Of a stretch of DNA of 58,476 bases, positions 42,842-54,918 are shown one piece after another. The notes beneath the pieces are model-generated. The model saw only the letters and a list, made by a program, of their open reading frames with translations. It had not been told where the DNA came from and did not search any database. Origin of the DNA: Mikrocytos mackini (Eukaryota > Endomyxa > Ascetosporea > Mikrocytida > Mikrocytiidae). Positions within the stretch are counted from its first letter, which is position 1; every line of letters starts with the position of its first letter. The stretch covers positions 1 through 58,476 of the forward strand of contig JASNJN010000082.1 in NCBI GenBank assembly GCA_030180075.1. The letters run 5' to 3'. Both the position numbers and the translations under genes were made by a program.

Positions 42842-42990
42842 TTATAACTACTCCTGTGAGCCTATCTCACCGTCTTCGTCCCAATTTAAATGAATTAATT
42901 CCAATTAAACTATTTATGCCCTTTTATAAATAAAACATTCCAATATAGGAGTTTATATAATACGCCATCTCAAATTACATTTTATCTCTT
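42842..42990 (-). repeat. LTR-like repeat end ('GGAGTAGTTATAAT')
   Basis: The minus-strand sequence matches 58010-58157 over about 140 bp, including ATATAAACTCC, TTGGAATGTTT, a TATAAAA box-like string and the end GATAGG.TCACA.GAGTAGTTAT. It stops exactly where the 504-codon ORF begins. Confidence 0.6.
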
Positions 42991-43072
42991 TTAATTATTA
43001 AAAAATATTTGGTGTCATCAGATGAAACATTTTGGTAATAAATCTATGAATTTACACGAAATATTTTACATA

Positions 43073-43730
43073 CAGTCACCCCCGGTAAAAAGCATTTTTA
43101 TAAGATCACATCTCATTAATATCGCCAAAAAACAGGGGTCCGTCACTTTAATTTCCATAAATGTGATATTAAAAAGTCTGCCAAGACTTCAAATATGAAA
43201 ATGGGCCAAATGTCAACACTAGAGATTTGGCATACGAATATTCGTTTTGGAAAACTTCGAATATTCGTCAAAAATCGGATTTCTGGTATTCGTTTTCCGA
43301 ATTTTTCAAAAATATTCGAATATTCGTCGATTCTTTGATACGAAAAAATTAAATTTTGGAATTGAATAAAAAAATTATGTTAAATTTAGATTTTAAAACC
43401 AGAACGACGAAATCAATATTAAAAATTAATTTATTTTGATATTTTCAGTATATTAAGACATTTCAAAATTCCGAAGATTCTTCGAATATTAGTTTCCTTT
43501 GAAAACCGTGCTTCGAATATTCGTACATTTTTCAAGTGTCCAATCTCTGGTCAACACACAGGTTATGTACTTCAAAAAGTTACGATTTAAAAAAATCGAA
43601 AATGCTGATCTTTTCTTAGATTCTGCTATATGTAATCGATAGAAGGATTTAAGCCACCATTCGCATTTTACCTGGGTAAGATAACATAAAATTGAAAATT
43701 ACAAAAAATGTGCTTTTAACCAGGGATGAC
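43073..43730. mobile_element. pogo-like MITE, copy 3, with nested hAT MITE
   Basis: Ends CAGTCACCCCCGGTAAAAAG and, from the right, GTCATCCCTGGTTAAAAGCA, each flanked by TA. Without the insert it is 320 bp, like copy 1. Confidence 0.85.
43220..43549. mobile_element. hAT MITE, family F (330 bp)
   Basis: Ends TAGAGATTTGG and CCAATCTCTG, with perfect 8-bp duplication GTCAACAC (43212-43219, 43550-43557). The interior has many CGAATATTCG palindromes. The empty target is preserved in copy 1 of the pogo-like MITE. Confidence 0.92.
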
Positions 43731-43835
43731 TACATTTTATTGCTTGAGCTTCTGGGATATTCACAGATGGTATAAGGTGAAAGAGGAATAGAACGGGGTA
43801 GATCCTTTCAAAGTTCTTTTATGAAAACATAGTAT

Positions 43836-44252
43836 GTAAATTATGGAGATGTCCTTTTCCTAGATGGGGCATATAAGCTTATAATGATTCATATTCCATC
43901 TTTATTATGAGTGTTATAACTGGATAATTAAAAAGCGAACCAATCTTTATATTTTAGCCAGGGGCAAATGTTTTGCTACACTTTCAGGGTTCTGGAAATA
44001 TTCTGTAATGATAACCCAATGTCCAAACCAAGCTCAATCCTAACGAACAAGGATCTAAGCGAAAGAAAGTTACTAAAGGCGTATTTCCCACAATGTCAAT
44101 TGCGCTTATTCTACTTTCACATATTGTGTGCATTCAAAAGGAAATTAGTTGCATTGTGTATGGACAAAAAAGAAAGACAAATTGAAATGAGTATAATATG
44201 GCGGATTTTCAAAAGTAAAGATATTGACGAATATGAGAGTTTGTTGAATTAA
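43836..44252 (+). pseudogene. MULE transposase core fragment
   Basis: The first part reads G-D-V-L-F-L-D-G-A-Y-K (first catalytic D) with stops after it; the open part (43968-44252) has the second block T-N-K-D-L-S-E-R, where the family has T-D-K, then F-P-Q-C-Q-L-R-L-F-Y-F-H (C/F-x-F-H block) and W-R-I-F-K-S at the end. The second catalytic Asp is thus Asn (G-to-A). ZSWIM-type MULE family, not closely related to the 31-32 kb MULE. Inactive. Confidence 0.75.
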
Positions 44253-44345
44253 TTATCGCCAAAGATCTCGGATTATTATATGAAAACCCGGTATAATTAT
44301 AGACACGAGAATGTTTCATATTATATGTTTATATAACATGATTAC

Positions 44346-46368
44346 TAGGGCAACCATAATACCTATTTTTTTATTTTCGTATATGGGATACTTTGAGCTG
44401 AAAACAAGGTAGCATAGCTTAGTTTTTATACAAACGTAAAGAAACGAGGTTTTATTTTGCCTAGAAAACCTAAATACCTAAAACGACCTAAAAATGGATT
44501 TTACAGTCATAAAACTCACTAAATACACTAACATGTAAATTCTACACAGAGTAAACCAATCAATGTAAAATTTTGTCTATTCAAATAAATATTTACCGTA
44601 TTTTTTATTTAGCAAACTAATATTATTTATATTTAATATAAAGTGAATATTGACATTATTCTTCATATGGACTTTTTCGTAGCATCTTTTGAAAACCACA
44701 TTATCTATCGAATGAACTTGATTATAATCCATCACCATTAAGAATATCAATAAAGGCAAATAGAAAACATAAGAGTAATCTCGATATTTCCCCAAAATCA
44801 TATAAGGTAATCTACTGAATTTAAACATTCGGCATGTTGAAAATGTATTGTGACATTGTTTTAGTTCTTTTATCCTCGAATATGGGATAATTTATTATGC
44901 ATGTTCTTATAAATATGTCATTGGTATTTGATCATGAAAACTTTATTAATTCTTATATATCATTTTACTTAATTTAAAAACTATTACTATTAAACCTCCT
45001 GGTATCTAAATTTAAATGTAATTATTTATGTTAAAAATAGGGAAATTATTTAATTGTTAATAATTTAATTTGGAATTAGTTCCAAATGTAAACTTTTTAG
45101 AAAATGGTAGGTATTTTAAAAACCAAACAGAAGTTGAAAACGTTGTTTCAATATTTTAAATCAAAATATGCCCAGGATCTTCTGGGTAGTGTGTTCGATT
45201 TCCCGACTTTTTGGACTTCCACGGGATTATCCCGGGAGCAAAAAATTTTTTTTATGAAATATCCATTACAAAATACCTGCAAATACCCTTTTTCTGTTAT
45301 TTAATCGATACCGAATAAAATAAAGTTCGAATTCATGAAAATAATGTATTGGTGTTCAAAATAATGAGCTCCCAATTTTCGGAAATTTCCCGCCATCCCG
45401 TCCCGCGAACACACTACTTCTGGGGTTTGTTTTTTGAAATAAATAATTTTCAAAGCTTAAAATTAACCGTCTAGATAATCCAAAGCATGTAAAAACACTT
45501 AATCGTGTTTTAGCTTAAAATAAGGTACCTGACATTAATAAAATAGTTTTTAAAGCTAAATCTTTATTTTGTTACGCATAAGGATATTTTGTTAAAACCA
45601 TATATAGTTCCGATATTTGATTTTATCCTTACTTAATTTAATATGTAAGCCTCATTATTTGACATTATTTATGGATTTTGATAATAAATTATTAAATAAT
45701 CGGATTGTTTCTATTTAATGACAATTATATATGTAGAACAATATATACTTAATCTACAATTGTTAATATTTGGTTGCACTTCAAATATAAATAAAATGTT
45801 GTTGATTGGTTTGTTGCAAAAATCATAGCATTTCTTTTTAATTTCCCCTAAAACTTTATTGGTTTGCTTTCATTTTATATTTCTAACCAGAAGAGAATAT
45901 AATCTGGAATATGTGTTCATTTCAATAATCGCATTTTTAAGGTTCTAAATGTTAAATATTTTTAGTAATAGTTTTAACTTTAGACCAATGTCTTTGTTAA
46001 TATTTGGAAATATTAATAGAACAAACAATTTAGTCTAGAAGGTTTGTTGTTGATTCACTTGATTCTAATAATCCAATATTTATATCATATAATTATAAAT
46101 AGGGGAAACTAATGATTAGTTTTTAACTATATGATAGATTGTAACTTGAAATTTTATGTTCAAAATCTGGATCTCATGGAATATTATCTAAGTTTTGTAT
46201 GCTAGCCATAATTATTTTATCGTTCCTTTATAATACCCGTTATATTTTATAAAAATCAACATTATTATCCCAAACTATTCGCTAATTATAAACACCTATT
46301 ATATACCAAAACCCAGTTTTGTTTGTACCTATTATGCCTATTGTAGGTAACCTAAACTGGTTACCCTA
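44346..46368. mobile_element. Probable 2-kb hAT-like element, family K2, with nested MITE
   Basis: Left end TAGGGCAACCA, right end (inward) TAGGGTAACCA. Flanks ATGATTAC (44338-44345) and ATGGTTAC (46369-46376) agree at 7 of 8 bases. It holds the family G MITE and no recognisable transposase; a short minus-strand ORF at 44577-44828 is unassigned. Confidence 0.5.
45187..45416. mobile_element. hAT MITE, family G (230 bp)
   Basis: Ends TAGTGTGTTCG and CGAACACACTA, flanked by perfect 8-bp duplication CTTCTGGG (45179-45186, 45417-45424). The interior holds CCCGGGA/TCCCG phrases. Confidence 0.9.
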
Positions 46369-46376
46369 ATGGTTAC

Positions 46377-47162
46377 ACATCATCAACTAACTACCGGATA
46401 GAGGGAATAAATAATCATATAAAAAAGATTTTTAAGAACTTCGAATTGGATTTTTTATTTGTGAAGTTTGATAATTAGGGGTCGGAAAATACAACATAAC
46501 GTATTTTATAGGAAGTACTCTTTTTGTTTTAAGTATTTATACTTTTTAAAAATCATTTATTAACTTTCTCAATCTATAAAACCATTTATATTTAATTTAA
46601 CAGTAATAATATGTGGTATGGTATATTTAAATCTTTGTTTTAGAATTTTGAAATTTTACAAATGAAGGACAAAAATAATCCCGACCAACACAGAGCAATA
46701 CAGCCTTTAAGACACACTAATAAAGTTTTCTTCATGTTCATTTCTTATATGGGACTATCTATGTGTATCCTAAATTTAGAAACTCAGAATTCGACTTGAT
46801 TACACACATCACTTGTATATATGGATTTCCAACCATGTCTCTTCTATTTCTATACTTCCAGGAATTTATTTCTTCCATCACTTCAGGTTGTGCTGATCTC
46901 AATCCGGAATTATTCATTCTATATGGGAAAATAGCCTTACTAATGTAAAATACAAGTACAATACAAAGACAATACTTTGGGAAACAATATCAGATTAAAA
47001 GACATGGCTGTTATAGATAAGGAGATTATATCGAACCATGGCATGAACATGAAGCAATTAAAGGGAATCAAAAGATGGCTAATTCCAAGAACTTCAATAT
47101 GTTTTATACTACCTGATTAGCATGTTATGGCATTATGTTGTCAATTTTGACACCATAACTAG
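46377..47162. other. Stretch with one orphan hAT end
   Basis: TAGGGGTCGGAAAATA at about 46477 is a family D left end, preceded by TTGATAAT, but no right end follows. 46700-47100 has short unassigned frames. Confidence 0.4.
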
Positions 47163-47163
47163 G

Positions 47164-47588
47164 ATTGAAATTCATTTTGCCTGAAAAAATTGCATTTTTT
47201 CCTGAAATTCTTACACTTTTCCTGATTCTTTGCCGTTTTTTAATTTTATAAATTATATTAAAAAAATTTTCAAATTGAATTTATCCGCCAATTCAATTAT
47301 ATTTAATTTTAGATGAATTATGATGGTTTTTCAAAAATTGCCAACAACACTTTGACAAAATCAGGTCTAGATATTTTCATTACTTTATAAATTGGTGCAA
47401 AAACAAACAGAAATTCCAAGAAAAAAATATATTTTCAGTTAAATAATCATCCTGCACATATATGGTATAAATTTCAAATCACAACATGTAAAATTCTGTA
47501 ATTAGTTATTCGAAACAAAATAATTTTAGGGAAATTGTAAGAATTTCAGGAAAAATGCAACTTTTTCAGGGAAAATGAAGTTGAGGTC
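47164..47588. mobile_element. MULE-type MITE, family M1 (about 425 bp)
   Basis: Imperfect inverted ends share TTCATTTT, CCTGAAAAA, TTGCATTTTT and CCTGAAATTCTTACA over about 60 bp. Identical 11-bp flanks CCATAACTAGG (47153-47163, 47589-47599) suggest a 9-11 bp duplication as for MULEs. A right-end fragment is at 6146-6257. Confidence 0.75.
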
Positions 47589-47599
47589 CCATAACTAGG

Positions 47600-48333
47600 T
47601 AAGTAACAACAAACCAACTGAACACTAGTCTGATAATTACTTATAAGCTCATGAAAACTGTTTCTGTTGAAAGTTATAAACACAAAGACAACAATAGATT
47701 TGTTCGTCGATAATATGAGGATAAATTTGAAACAGCCATCCTTTAAAGTTTATATTAAATGAATAGATAGGAATGCAAAGGTTTAAAGCATTAATGATTA
47801 ATTAATATATTTTGACGCTGGAATTTATACTACAAATTCAATATTATTTTCTCTGTTATCAAAACGTTGCCTACCCCAAGTTGATTTTTATATAATCTGA
47901 TTTAACTATAAAAGCATTGTGGCATATTTACTGTTTTAATTATAACTCAAGTTACTTTTGATATTAATGATATTGAGACAAATTACGGTATTTTTTAATT
48001 TTGTTATAATTTAATTATCCCAACCACATATTAATAATTAAATCTCATATTTATTCCTTCATCTTATTACTATAATTAGCCCAACTATACATGCACATTA
48101 GGAAGTTGTTGCCATTCTATAATCAGTAATATAGTGCGAATACTATGATGTAATTGTTTAATACGCTTATTTAATTCCCGCTCAATAAAAAGTTATCAAC
48201 ACGGCAAACATATAAATTGAGTTACTATTTGTGTTCTTTATATGTAGTTTTACTTTTAAGAAATGTATTTATTAATCCAAAGGCGCTACATAGTGTTTTG
48301 CTCTATATCAATGATCAGGACATTGCATATTTT
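47600..48333. other. AT-rich stretch, no gene seen
   Basis: Nothing supported. Confidence 0.4.
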
Positions 48334-51300
48334 GTAGGAAATAACCTTTTCGATATAAGCCTTATTTTTATAAATTTTAAATTGTAATTTGTTTATTCTA
48401 TGTATGCATATTACATATTTTTTATATTGTTGATATAAACACGATATTGTAGACTTCGATGTTTTTAATTTTTAAAATTTTAAAATTTTCTGATACATTT
48501 CCAAAATGACTTTTCTGCATACTATATGCTCAATTCGAACATATACAATATTCGCCTGGTTATTAAGCGCTGGAATGAAGCAATATATACTTTACACACG
48601 AATACCCACCCACGAATAACAACATTAGACCAAGGGCTTCAATAGCAGCTTGAAACAACATGAACTAGAAGATTGATCACATTAATATTTCATTATTCAA
48701 CTTAGGTTTATATTGGTTTTAATGTTGTCGGAGTAAACTAATCGCTTTAAAAGAAGTTTCTAATGCAATGGTAAATCAGAAAAGCTTATGTAAAATAACA
48801 TCATTAAAAGAGACTTATAAAAGGAATAGATGCTATTACCATGGTTTGATCGCTTTCGTGAATTTCTATGAGGACAAATATACTACAGGACAACTCTAGA
48901 GTACTCCCATAATCCATATCAAATTTAAGAGGCATAAACACAACAAAACCTTCTATTTTAACAAGATGTTATGTTATTGATTTCGAAAGGGAGATGGTTT
49001 GACAATTTCACAAATAAAAATCTCGCAACTTAATATAAGTCGTTGTTCGACCGTTGCACTAGATAAAACGACTTCAAATCCTATTTGGTTTTACAAAGTA
49101 TTAGACCAAATAAAATAAAGATGGAATACATTAAACTATGTTTAATAACCAAAAAGCGCTTAGAAGATGCCGTTCAATACTTAATTCTCATTCCAATACA
49201 AAATTCTTATTTAATCGATCTAAAACAACAAAATAAGAAAACTCTTGATCATCCACTGTTATTTTGCAATCAAAGAACTTCTTTTGATTAATTGTCCTTT
49301 CAGTACAGAAAGTTCTGCCTTGATATGCTATACAAAGACTATTGAAGAGTTTTTTACCAAACACAACGGGTTATTAATTAAAGCATTGAACCACTCTATG
49401 GCACTTTTATGTATGAAATAAAGATGACGAATATATTGGAAATCAACAGAATTAAAAGCATAGTTAACACGACTAAAAACTTCCAGTATATTTATACAGT
49501 GAAATTAAATAGACGGAGAAACGCAACAAATGCTTTTAATGGGCAAGGTGAATCTAGATATTTTCTTGAGGTAAGAAGTCATCCATTCTATAATAAATTT
49601 ATAGATATTGGAGCAAGCAGAAACCAAGCAAAAGACTTAATTAGGAAATCCAGATTGAAATAAAATTGAAGAAATTTGTTTTAGGAAGTAGAATGGGGTT
49701 ATATTTAATCCAAAAATAAAATCCGCCAATAGAACCAAATGACTTCATTATCCTTATTCGGCATATTTATAGGAAAATAGTAAAGACAAATCAGTGAACG
49801 AATGGTTAAATCATACCATAAAAGAAATAGTATACATGAACAAACTTCTGATAAACATGACTTCTTATAATACTTTACGATTAGAAATCATAGTATTTGG
49901 TGAGAACATAACTCCACTCCCAACACTGTTATCTAGATCTCTTTGAATAATAGCATGTTCATATTGATAGAAGCTTTACACGAGGGCACGGGTTACTAAT
50001 AGAAGGAATAGATAAGGCAAAACATAATATACTTGGCGATATAATAATATACATATTCGTAGAAATTTGATTTACATTTCCGACTTAAACAAAGAGTTCA
50101 ATATACTAGTACTTTAAAGGCAAACATGTCATTCGAGAATTTTATAAACAGAATTATCCTTATACATTCTAAGCAACTTATCAAGATTGACATAAAGGAA
50201 ATATTAAGTACAAGAAACTCACAAGAATAGTTGGGTTGTTAGTGTTCTTTAGAATACAATAATTTGAATAAGATATTATGAATAATTAATTATTTTATAT
50301 GCTTATTGTATTGAGTTTGAACATCTTTCAAAATTTTAAATATATAATATGATTAATAAACTATGACAATAAAACATTTATTGTCGTATTTTGGCACGTT
50401 ATTGTATTTAACTTGAACCTACCATAATAGCAATAAAATTTACATTATCTTTTGCGAATTTAATTTCAATTCTTAATACTTTTTACATTTAGACTTATCA
50501 TGTCATGCTCTTGATTTTCAAACTAGTAGTTATTTGGCATCACTTCATCTCCTCGAACTTGCTATACGTACCTACGATACTATATCATAAATTTTGAATG
50601 TATTTTGAAATACTCTGGGTCCATTTGAATCATATAATTAGTTTCAATAGACTCTTCAATAGCCTTTTATCGTTAAATGGTTTGTTCTTTTTGATCTGGA
50701 GAAACAAATATAGGAAGATTCCTGTATAGATGTTTATGTCATGTAATGAATTCATTTGAAAATATACACGATTGTACATTTCAAAGGCTTAAAGTAAATA
50801 TTTAGCTAGGCAGGCATAATATTTCTTTCATGGCTTATCAACACCATACTCACGTTGATAAAGTGCTTTGCCATGCTATTCGAGGTTTTATCTCCCTTAA
50901 TGGTAATGTCTTGGCAGTTGATAGCCCCAAAGATTGATATGATGCAATTTCATTTCTCATATTACACAACATATAAATAAGTGTGCGATGAAAATGATTG
51001 TTCTTTGAATCATTTGTAGATGCGTTTTGATGAGTTTTGTTGCTAGTAAATCTGATTCTTAATGTTGTGAATGGTGTCGTTGTTTGTTTAAGGCGAAGGA
51101 ACTCGAACAAACCTAGTAAACATCAACGGAAGTTTTCTGTAGTGGGGCTCAATTTATCTGTATCTTCAAATGAGCAACCTCATGTTTTATTATTGGAAAA
51201 GTCTTGATTATGACATCAAGTTCACATTGGAAATTTTTTCAGAAAATTTTAAAATTTTAAAAATTAAAAACATCGAAGTCTACAATATCGTGTTTATATC

Positions 51301-51398
51301 AACAATATAAAAAATATGTAATATGCATACATAGAATAAACAAATTACAATTTAAAATTTATAAAAATAAGGCTTATATCGAAAAGGTTATTTCCTAC
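48334..51398. mobile_element. 3.07-kb element L with 159-bp inverted ends, transposase unknown
   Basis: 48334-48492 and 51239-51398 are near-perfect inverted repeats starting GTAGGAAATAACCTTTTCG. Between them are 2.7 kb of degraded sequence with several short frames (for example 49085-49291, 49409-49663 on plus, 50850-51110 on minus). One phrase near 48980-49060 (G-L-T-I-S-Q-I-K-I-S-Q-L-N-I-S-R) resembles a helix-turn-helix, but no DDE block can be followed. No target duplication is visible at these limits. Confidence 0.75.
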
Positions 51399-53131
51399 CA
51401 AATACGTCAAGTTTATAATTTTTGTCGTCATGATAGTAGTGGATATTTAAAGTCTTGATCTTGATTGAGATGCTTATCGGAAACGTTCGAGATTTTTCGA
51501 TATTAAATAAAATTGAAAATTACGTTGAAATAGTCCTTTAAATAAAATATATTTCATTTTGTGAAATCCAAACTCCGTAATTCAACATCCATTATATATT
51601 CAGAGACAAGTTTCCACATTCATTATCTACAATTTGAAAATTTTATAGGAATTTAGTAGTATTTTAAATTTCTTTATGTGTCTGGTAATTACGAAGGTTA
51701 AAAAATGTGCTGAAAATAAGGCAATTATCATGAAAAATATTTGAAAATCGATATATCATATCGATTATACATTTCTAGATATCCGTTCAAACAATTTTCG
51801 ATAAAAATTTGAATATTCAGATGATAGAAAAAAATTTATGTTGGAGATTTAACTTTCCATTAGCCAACATGACCAAGGTACCGTTCTACAAAAGCAAACA
51901 GTTGTGAAAAGCCAAGATGTCAGTTTTTGCAAAACTATGAGCCAAAATGTCCGGATATCGAATATTTTACAGTGAACGGTTTCCGGTTTTAATGATACCG
52001 AAGATTTCTTTATAAAACGGTTAACCGGACGATTTAGGATCAAATTGTTCAGGAAACTCGAATATCTTTGGTTATATTAAAACTTTCCACGAAATCTTAA
52101 AATTTGTCACAAGTTTTAAAAATCTCCACAAAATTTAAAATATCCCATAGATATTTAAACATACCCAAGGTTATAATTGCATATTTATCAATATATATTA
52201 TTTGTATGCTTTGTTAAGCACCAATAAACATTACATTGTTATGTTGTGCATAGATTTACATTAATATGACGTTTTTTGGGTATATACAGTAAATAATGGG
52301 TTAGTGAACACTTTGATAATAGAATCACATTGATAATGGACCAATTTTCATGAATATTCGAACATTTTGGAAAATTAAATTTGTAAAAATTCGAAAAAAT
52401 TTTGCTAAAAAATATTTCTAATAAGTTTTTAAAACCAGATTTATATTTATTATGACTTATAATTAGAGCAGACAGAAAATATACCCATTTAAAAGTTACC
52501 TCTTCCACTGTAAGTTTTTAAATATTTTATATTAAAATACCGAAATTTACCTATAAATTTTAAAATTCGGTTTAATTTTTCTACATAAATCAATCTGAAG
52601 AGTATATCAATCAGTCTTTTGAATATCAATTGGGTAGACAGATCAACTTTTATTATTTTGTGTTTAATTTAATACACACCCCATGATACTCGTTTTGTTA
52701 AATATCGAAGGAGGTATAGGATTGAACTTAAATAGTCAGATTTATGAATTTGATGATTGGAATTAAAACAGCATAAAATTTTTGAATTAATTATACATAC
52801 GATGGCCATTTTTAATTTTATCAACATTTCAAAATAGTGGCTATATTACTTAAAACCCAATCTGAATATTTCAAAATGTATTGCAAAACATTAAAAGAAG
52901 ACTTTTAATCATATAATACCAGGATTAAGGGACAACAGCTTTTGGTGGAAAATTTTTGTAATTTTTTCAATGATTTATTTAGGATAGAACAATAACAATG
53001 TATTTTGTTATAAACAATTAAATATTAATTTGCACAGAGCATATAATCTATCGTGGAATTATAAATAACTACCAAACTATTATGAATATAAAATCTATTT
53101 AGAAGCCAAGGGTATTTACGGTAGACACGTC
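51399..53131. other. AT-rich stretch with repeat J copy 2
   Basis: 51540-51800 corresponds to repeat J (40440-40800), with the 'AATCGATATATCATATCGATT' block. The remainder has no supported feature. Confidence 0.45.
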
Positions 53132-53311
53132 TAGAGTTTCCAATTCCCGGGAATCGATTTCTCGAATCCCGGGAACTGGATTTTTTACGTCTAAAATTCC
53201 CAAAATTTTTCGAGAATTTCGAGAATTTTTTCTCATTCCCCGGGAAATATGGCCATAAATCCGTTTCTCGATTCTCGATAAATTTTAGGTTCGAGAATTT
53301 ATGGAACTCTT
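53132..53311. mobile_element. hAT MITE, family E, copy 2 (180 bp)
   Basis: Same length and interior as 10120-10299; perfect 8-bp duplication GACACGTC (53124-53131, 53312-53319). Confidence 0.92.
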
Positions 53312-53600
53312 GACACGTCAAATTGTATTGATTTTCTCACTTAAGTTGTGTCAACTTTTATTATCTACTTAAAAAGTTACTTTTCAGAATATTTTTGACA
53401 AAAATATACATTTATATACTTGTGTGTAACGACATTAAGCATTATGAGATGGTTTTTAAACTAATTGGGAGAAAAATCTGGCTTATCATAATTTTTTAGC
53501 AAAATATACCAAAGTTACATTTGTTCGCCTTACTTATAATATATTAATTTGACAAAATTATAGAATTTTGTTAATGTTTTTTTTAGTTAAGGAACACAAT

Positions 53601-53640
53601 TTAATTATTTATTATAATTACTCCTGTGACCCTATCTCGG
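53601..53640 (-). repeat. Short copy of the LTR-like repeat end
   Basis: Minus strand reads GAGATAGGGTCACAGGAGTA then ATTATAATAAATAATTAAAT, as at 58128-58157 plus 58360-58385. It gives the empty site of the MITE at 58160-58359. Confidence 0.7.
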
Positions 53641-53760
53641 TTATATGTGTAGTTGCCTCAAAAAGTGTGNANTTGCTCAAAATGTGTATATGCCTCAAAA
53701 TCTTGTGTGTGCCTCATACGAGTTAAAGATACCCCTAACATCTTTAAAATTTTATTTCTT

Positions 53761-54069
53761 TTATATATTATCTATATCTATCCTACAACTAGCCATACAC
53801 ACTTTCAAAGTAATATAAAATAAATTTATGTGTTGTGTAATAAAGATTTTCCGAAATTCAATTTTTACATGTAACGAAGAATACATATCAAAATCGGAGT
53901 TTTCATAGACAAGTTTCTCAAATAAATATCGTTCAGATTGCTGAATACAATGTTTAAAACAAATTAGAAGTCCTATTTCACAATTTTGAAAAAATCGGTT
54001 CTTCGCCCAAAAATAATGAGGTTTTATGGATTGACCGGACTTATAGAACAAGTAAATATTTAAATACAT
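53761..54069 (-). CDS. Unrecognised 102-residue ORF, left arm
   Basis: Mirror of 54565-54873 with an identical predicted protein. See that entry. Confidence 0.3.
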   Translation of the reverse strand: MYLNIYLFYKSGQSIKPHYFWAKNRFFQNCEIGLLICFKHCIQQSERYLFEKLVYENSDFDMYSSLHVKIEFRKIFITQHINLFYITLKVCMASCRIDIDNI

Positions 54070-54437
54070 ACCGATTAAAACTCTACTGCATTCCAACTAG
54101 TATTATTTTCATAATTTTAACCCTTGTAGTCCATTAAAAAATTTTTTATTTTGAGGCAGAACTTCTAAAATGAGGCAAATACAAGATTTTGAGGCAATTA
54201 CATTTGTAACCGTTTTGTCACATATTTCGGATCATATTAATGACTGATATGAACTCGTGGAATCTAATCTTTGGCATCGCTCCATCATGGATTGGTTAAA
54301 TTCCAATTTTCCCCATTTAAACCAACCCTCTACATTTTTAGAAGAAATCGAAAATTAAGCCANANNTTAGATTCCACGAGTTCATATCAGTCATTAATAT
54401 GATCCGAAATATGTGACAAAACGGTTACAAATGTAAT

Positions 54438-54481
54438 TGCCTCAAAATCTTGTATTTGCCTCATTTTAGAAGTTCTGCCTC
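54438..54481. repeat. TGCCTC array, left side of K element
   Basis: TGCCTC at 54438, 54457 and 54476, that is, exactly every 19 bp. Confidence 0.85.
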
Positions 54482-54564
54482 AAAATAAAAAATTTTTTAA
54501 TGGACTACAAGGGTTAAAATTATGAAAATAATACTAGTTGGAATGCAGTAGAGTTTTAATCGGT

Positions 54565-54873
54565 ATGTATTTAAATATTTACTTGTTCTATAAGTCCGGT
54601 CAATCCATAAAACCTCATTATTTTTGGGCGAAGAACCGATTTTTTCAAAATTGTGAAATAGGACTTCTAATTTGTTTTAAACATTGTATTCAGCAATCTG
54701 AACGATATTTATTTGAGAAACTTGTCTATGAAAACTCCGATTTTGATATGTATTCTTCGTTACATGTAAAAATTGAATTTCGGAAAATCTTTATTACACA
54801 ACACATAAATTTATTTTATATTACTTTGAAAGTGTGTATGGCTAGTTGTAGGATAGATATAGATAATATATAA
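54565..54873 (+). CDS. Unrecognised 102-residue ORF between GAGGCA arrays
   Basis: First ATG at 54565; the frame is open back to a TTG at 54538. The protein is rich in aromatic residues and Cys (K-P-H-Y-F-W-A-K-N-R-F-F, I-C-F-K-H-C-I). No domain recognised and no conventional DDE motif. The arrays of a short motif on both sides, facing inward, suggest binding sites of a protein acting on this unit, possibly this ORF's product; that is inference. The identical copy in the other arm is no evidence of selection since the arms are identical in DNA. Confidence 0.35.
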   Translation: MYLNIYLFYKSGQSIKPHYFWAKNRFFQNCEIGLLICFKHCIQQSERYLFEKLVYENSDFDMYSSLHVKIEFRKIFITQHINLFYITLKVCMASCRIDIDNI

Positions 54874-54918
54874 AAGAAATAAAATTTTAAAGATGTTGGT
54901 GGTATCTTTAACTCGTAT

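Noticed and set aside
48323-51409. Target duplication around element L
   Set aside because: The 8-11 bp on either side (GCATATTTT and CAAATACGT) do not match.
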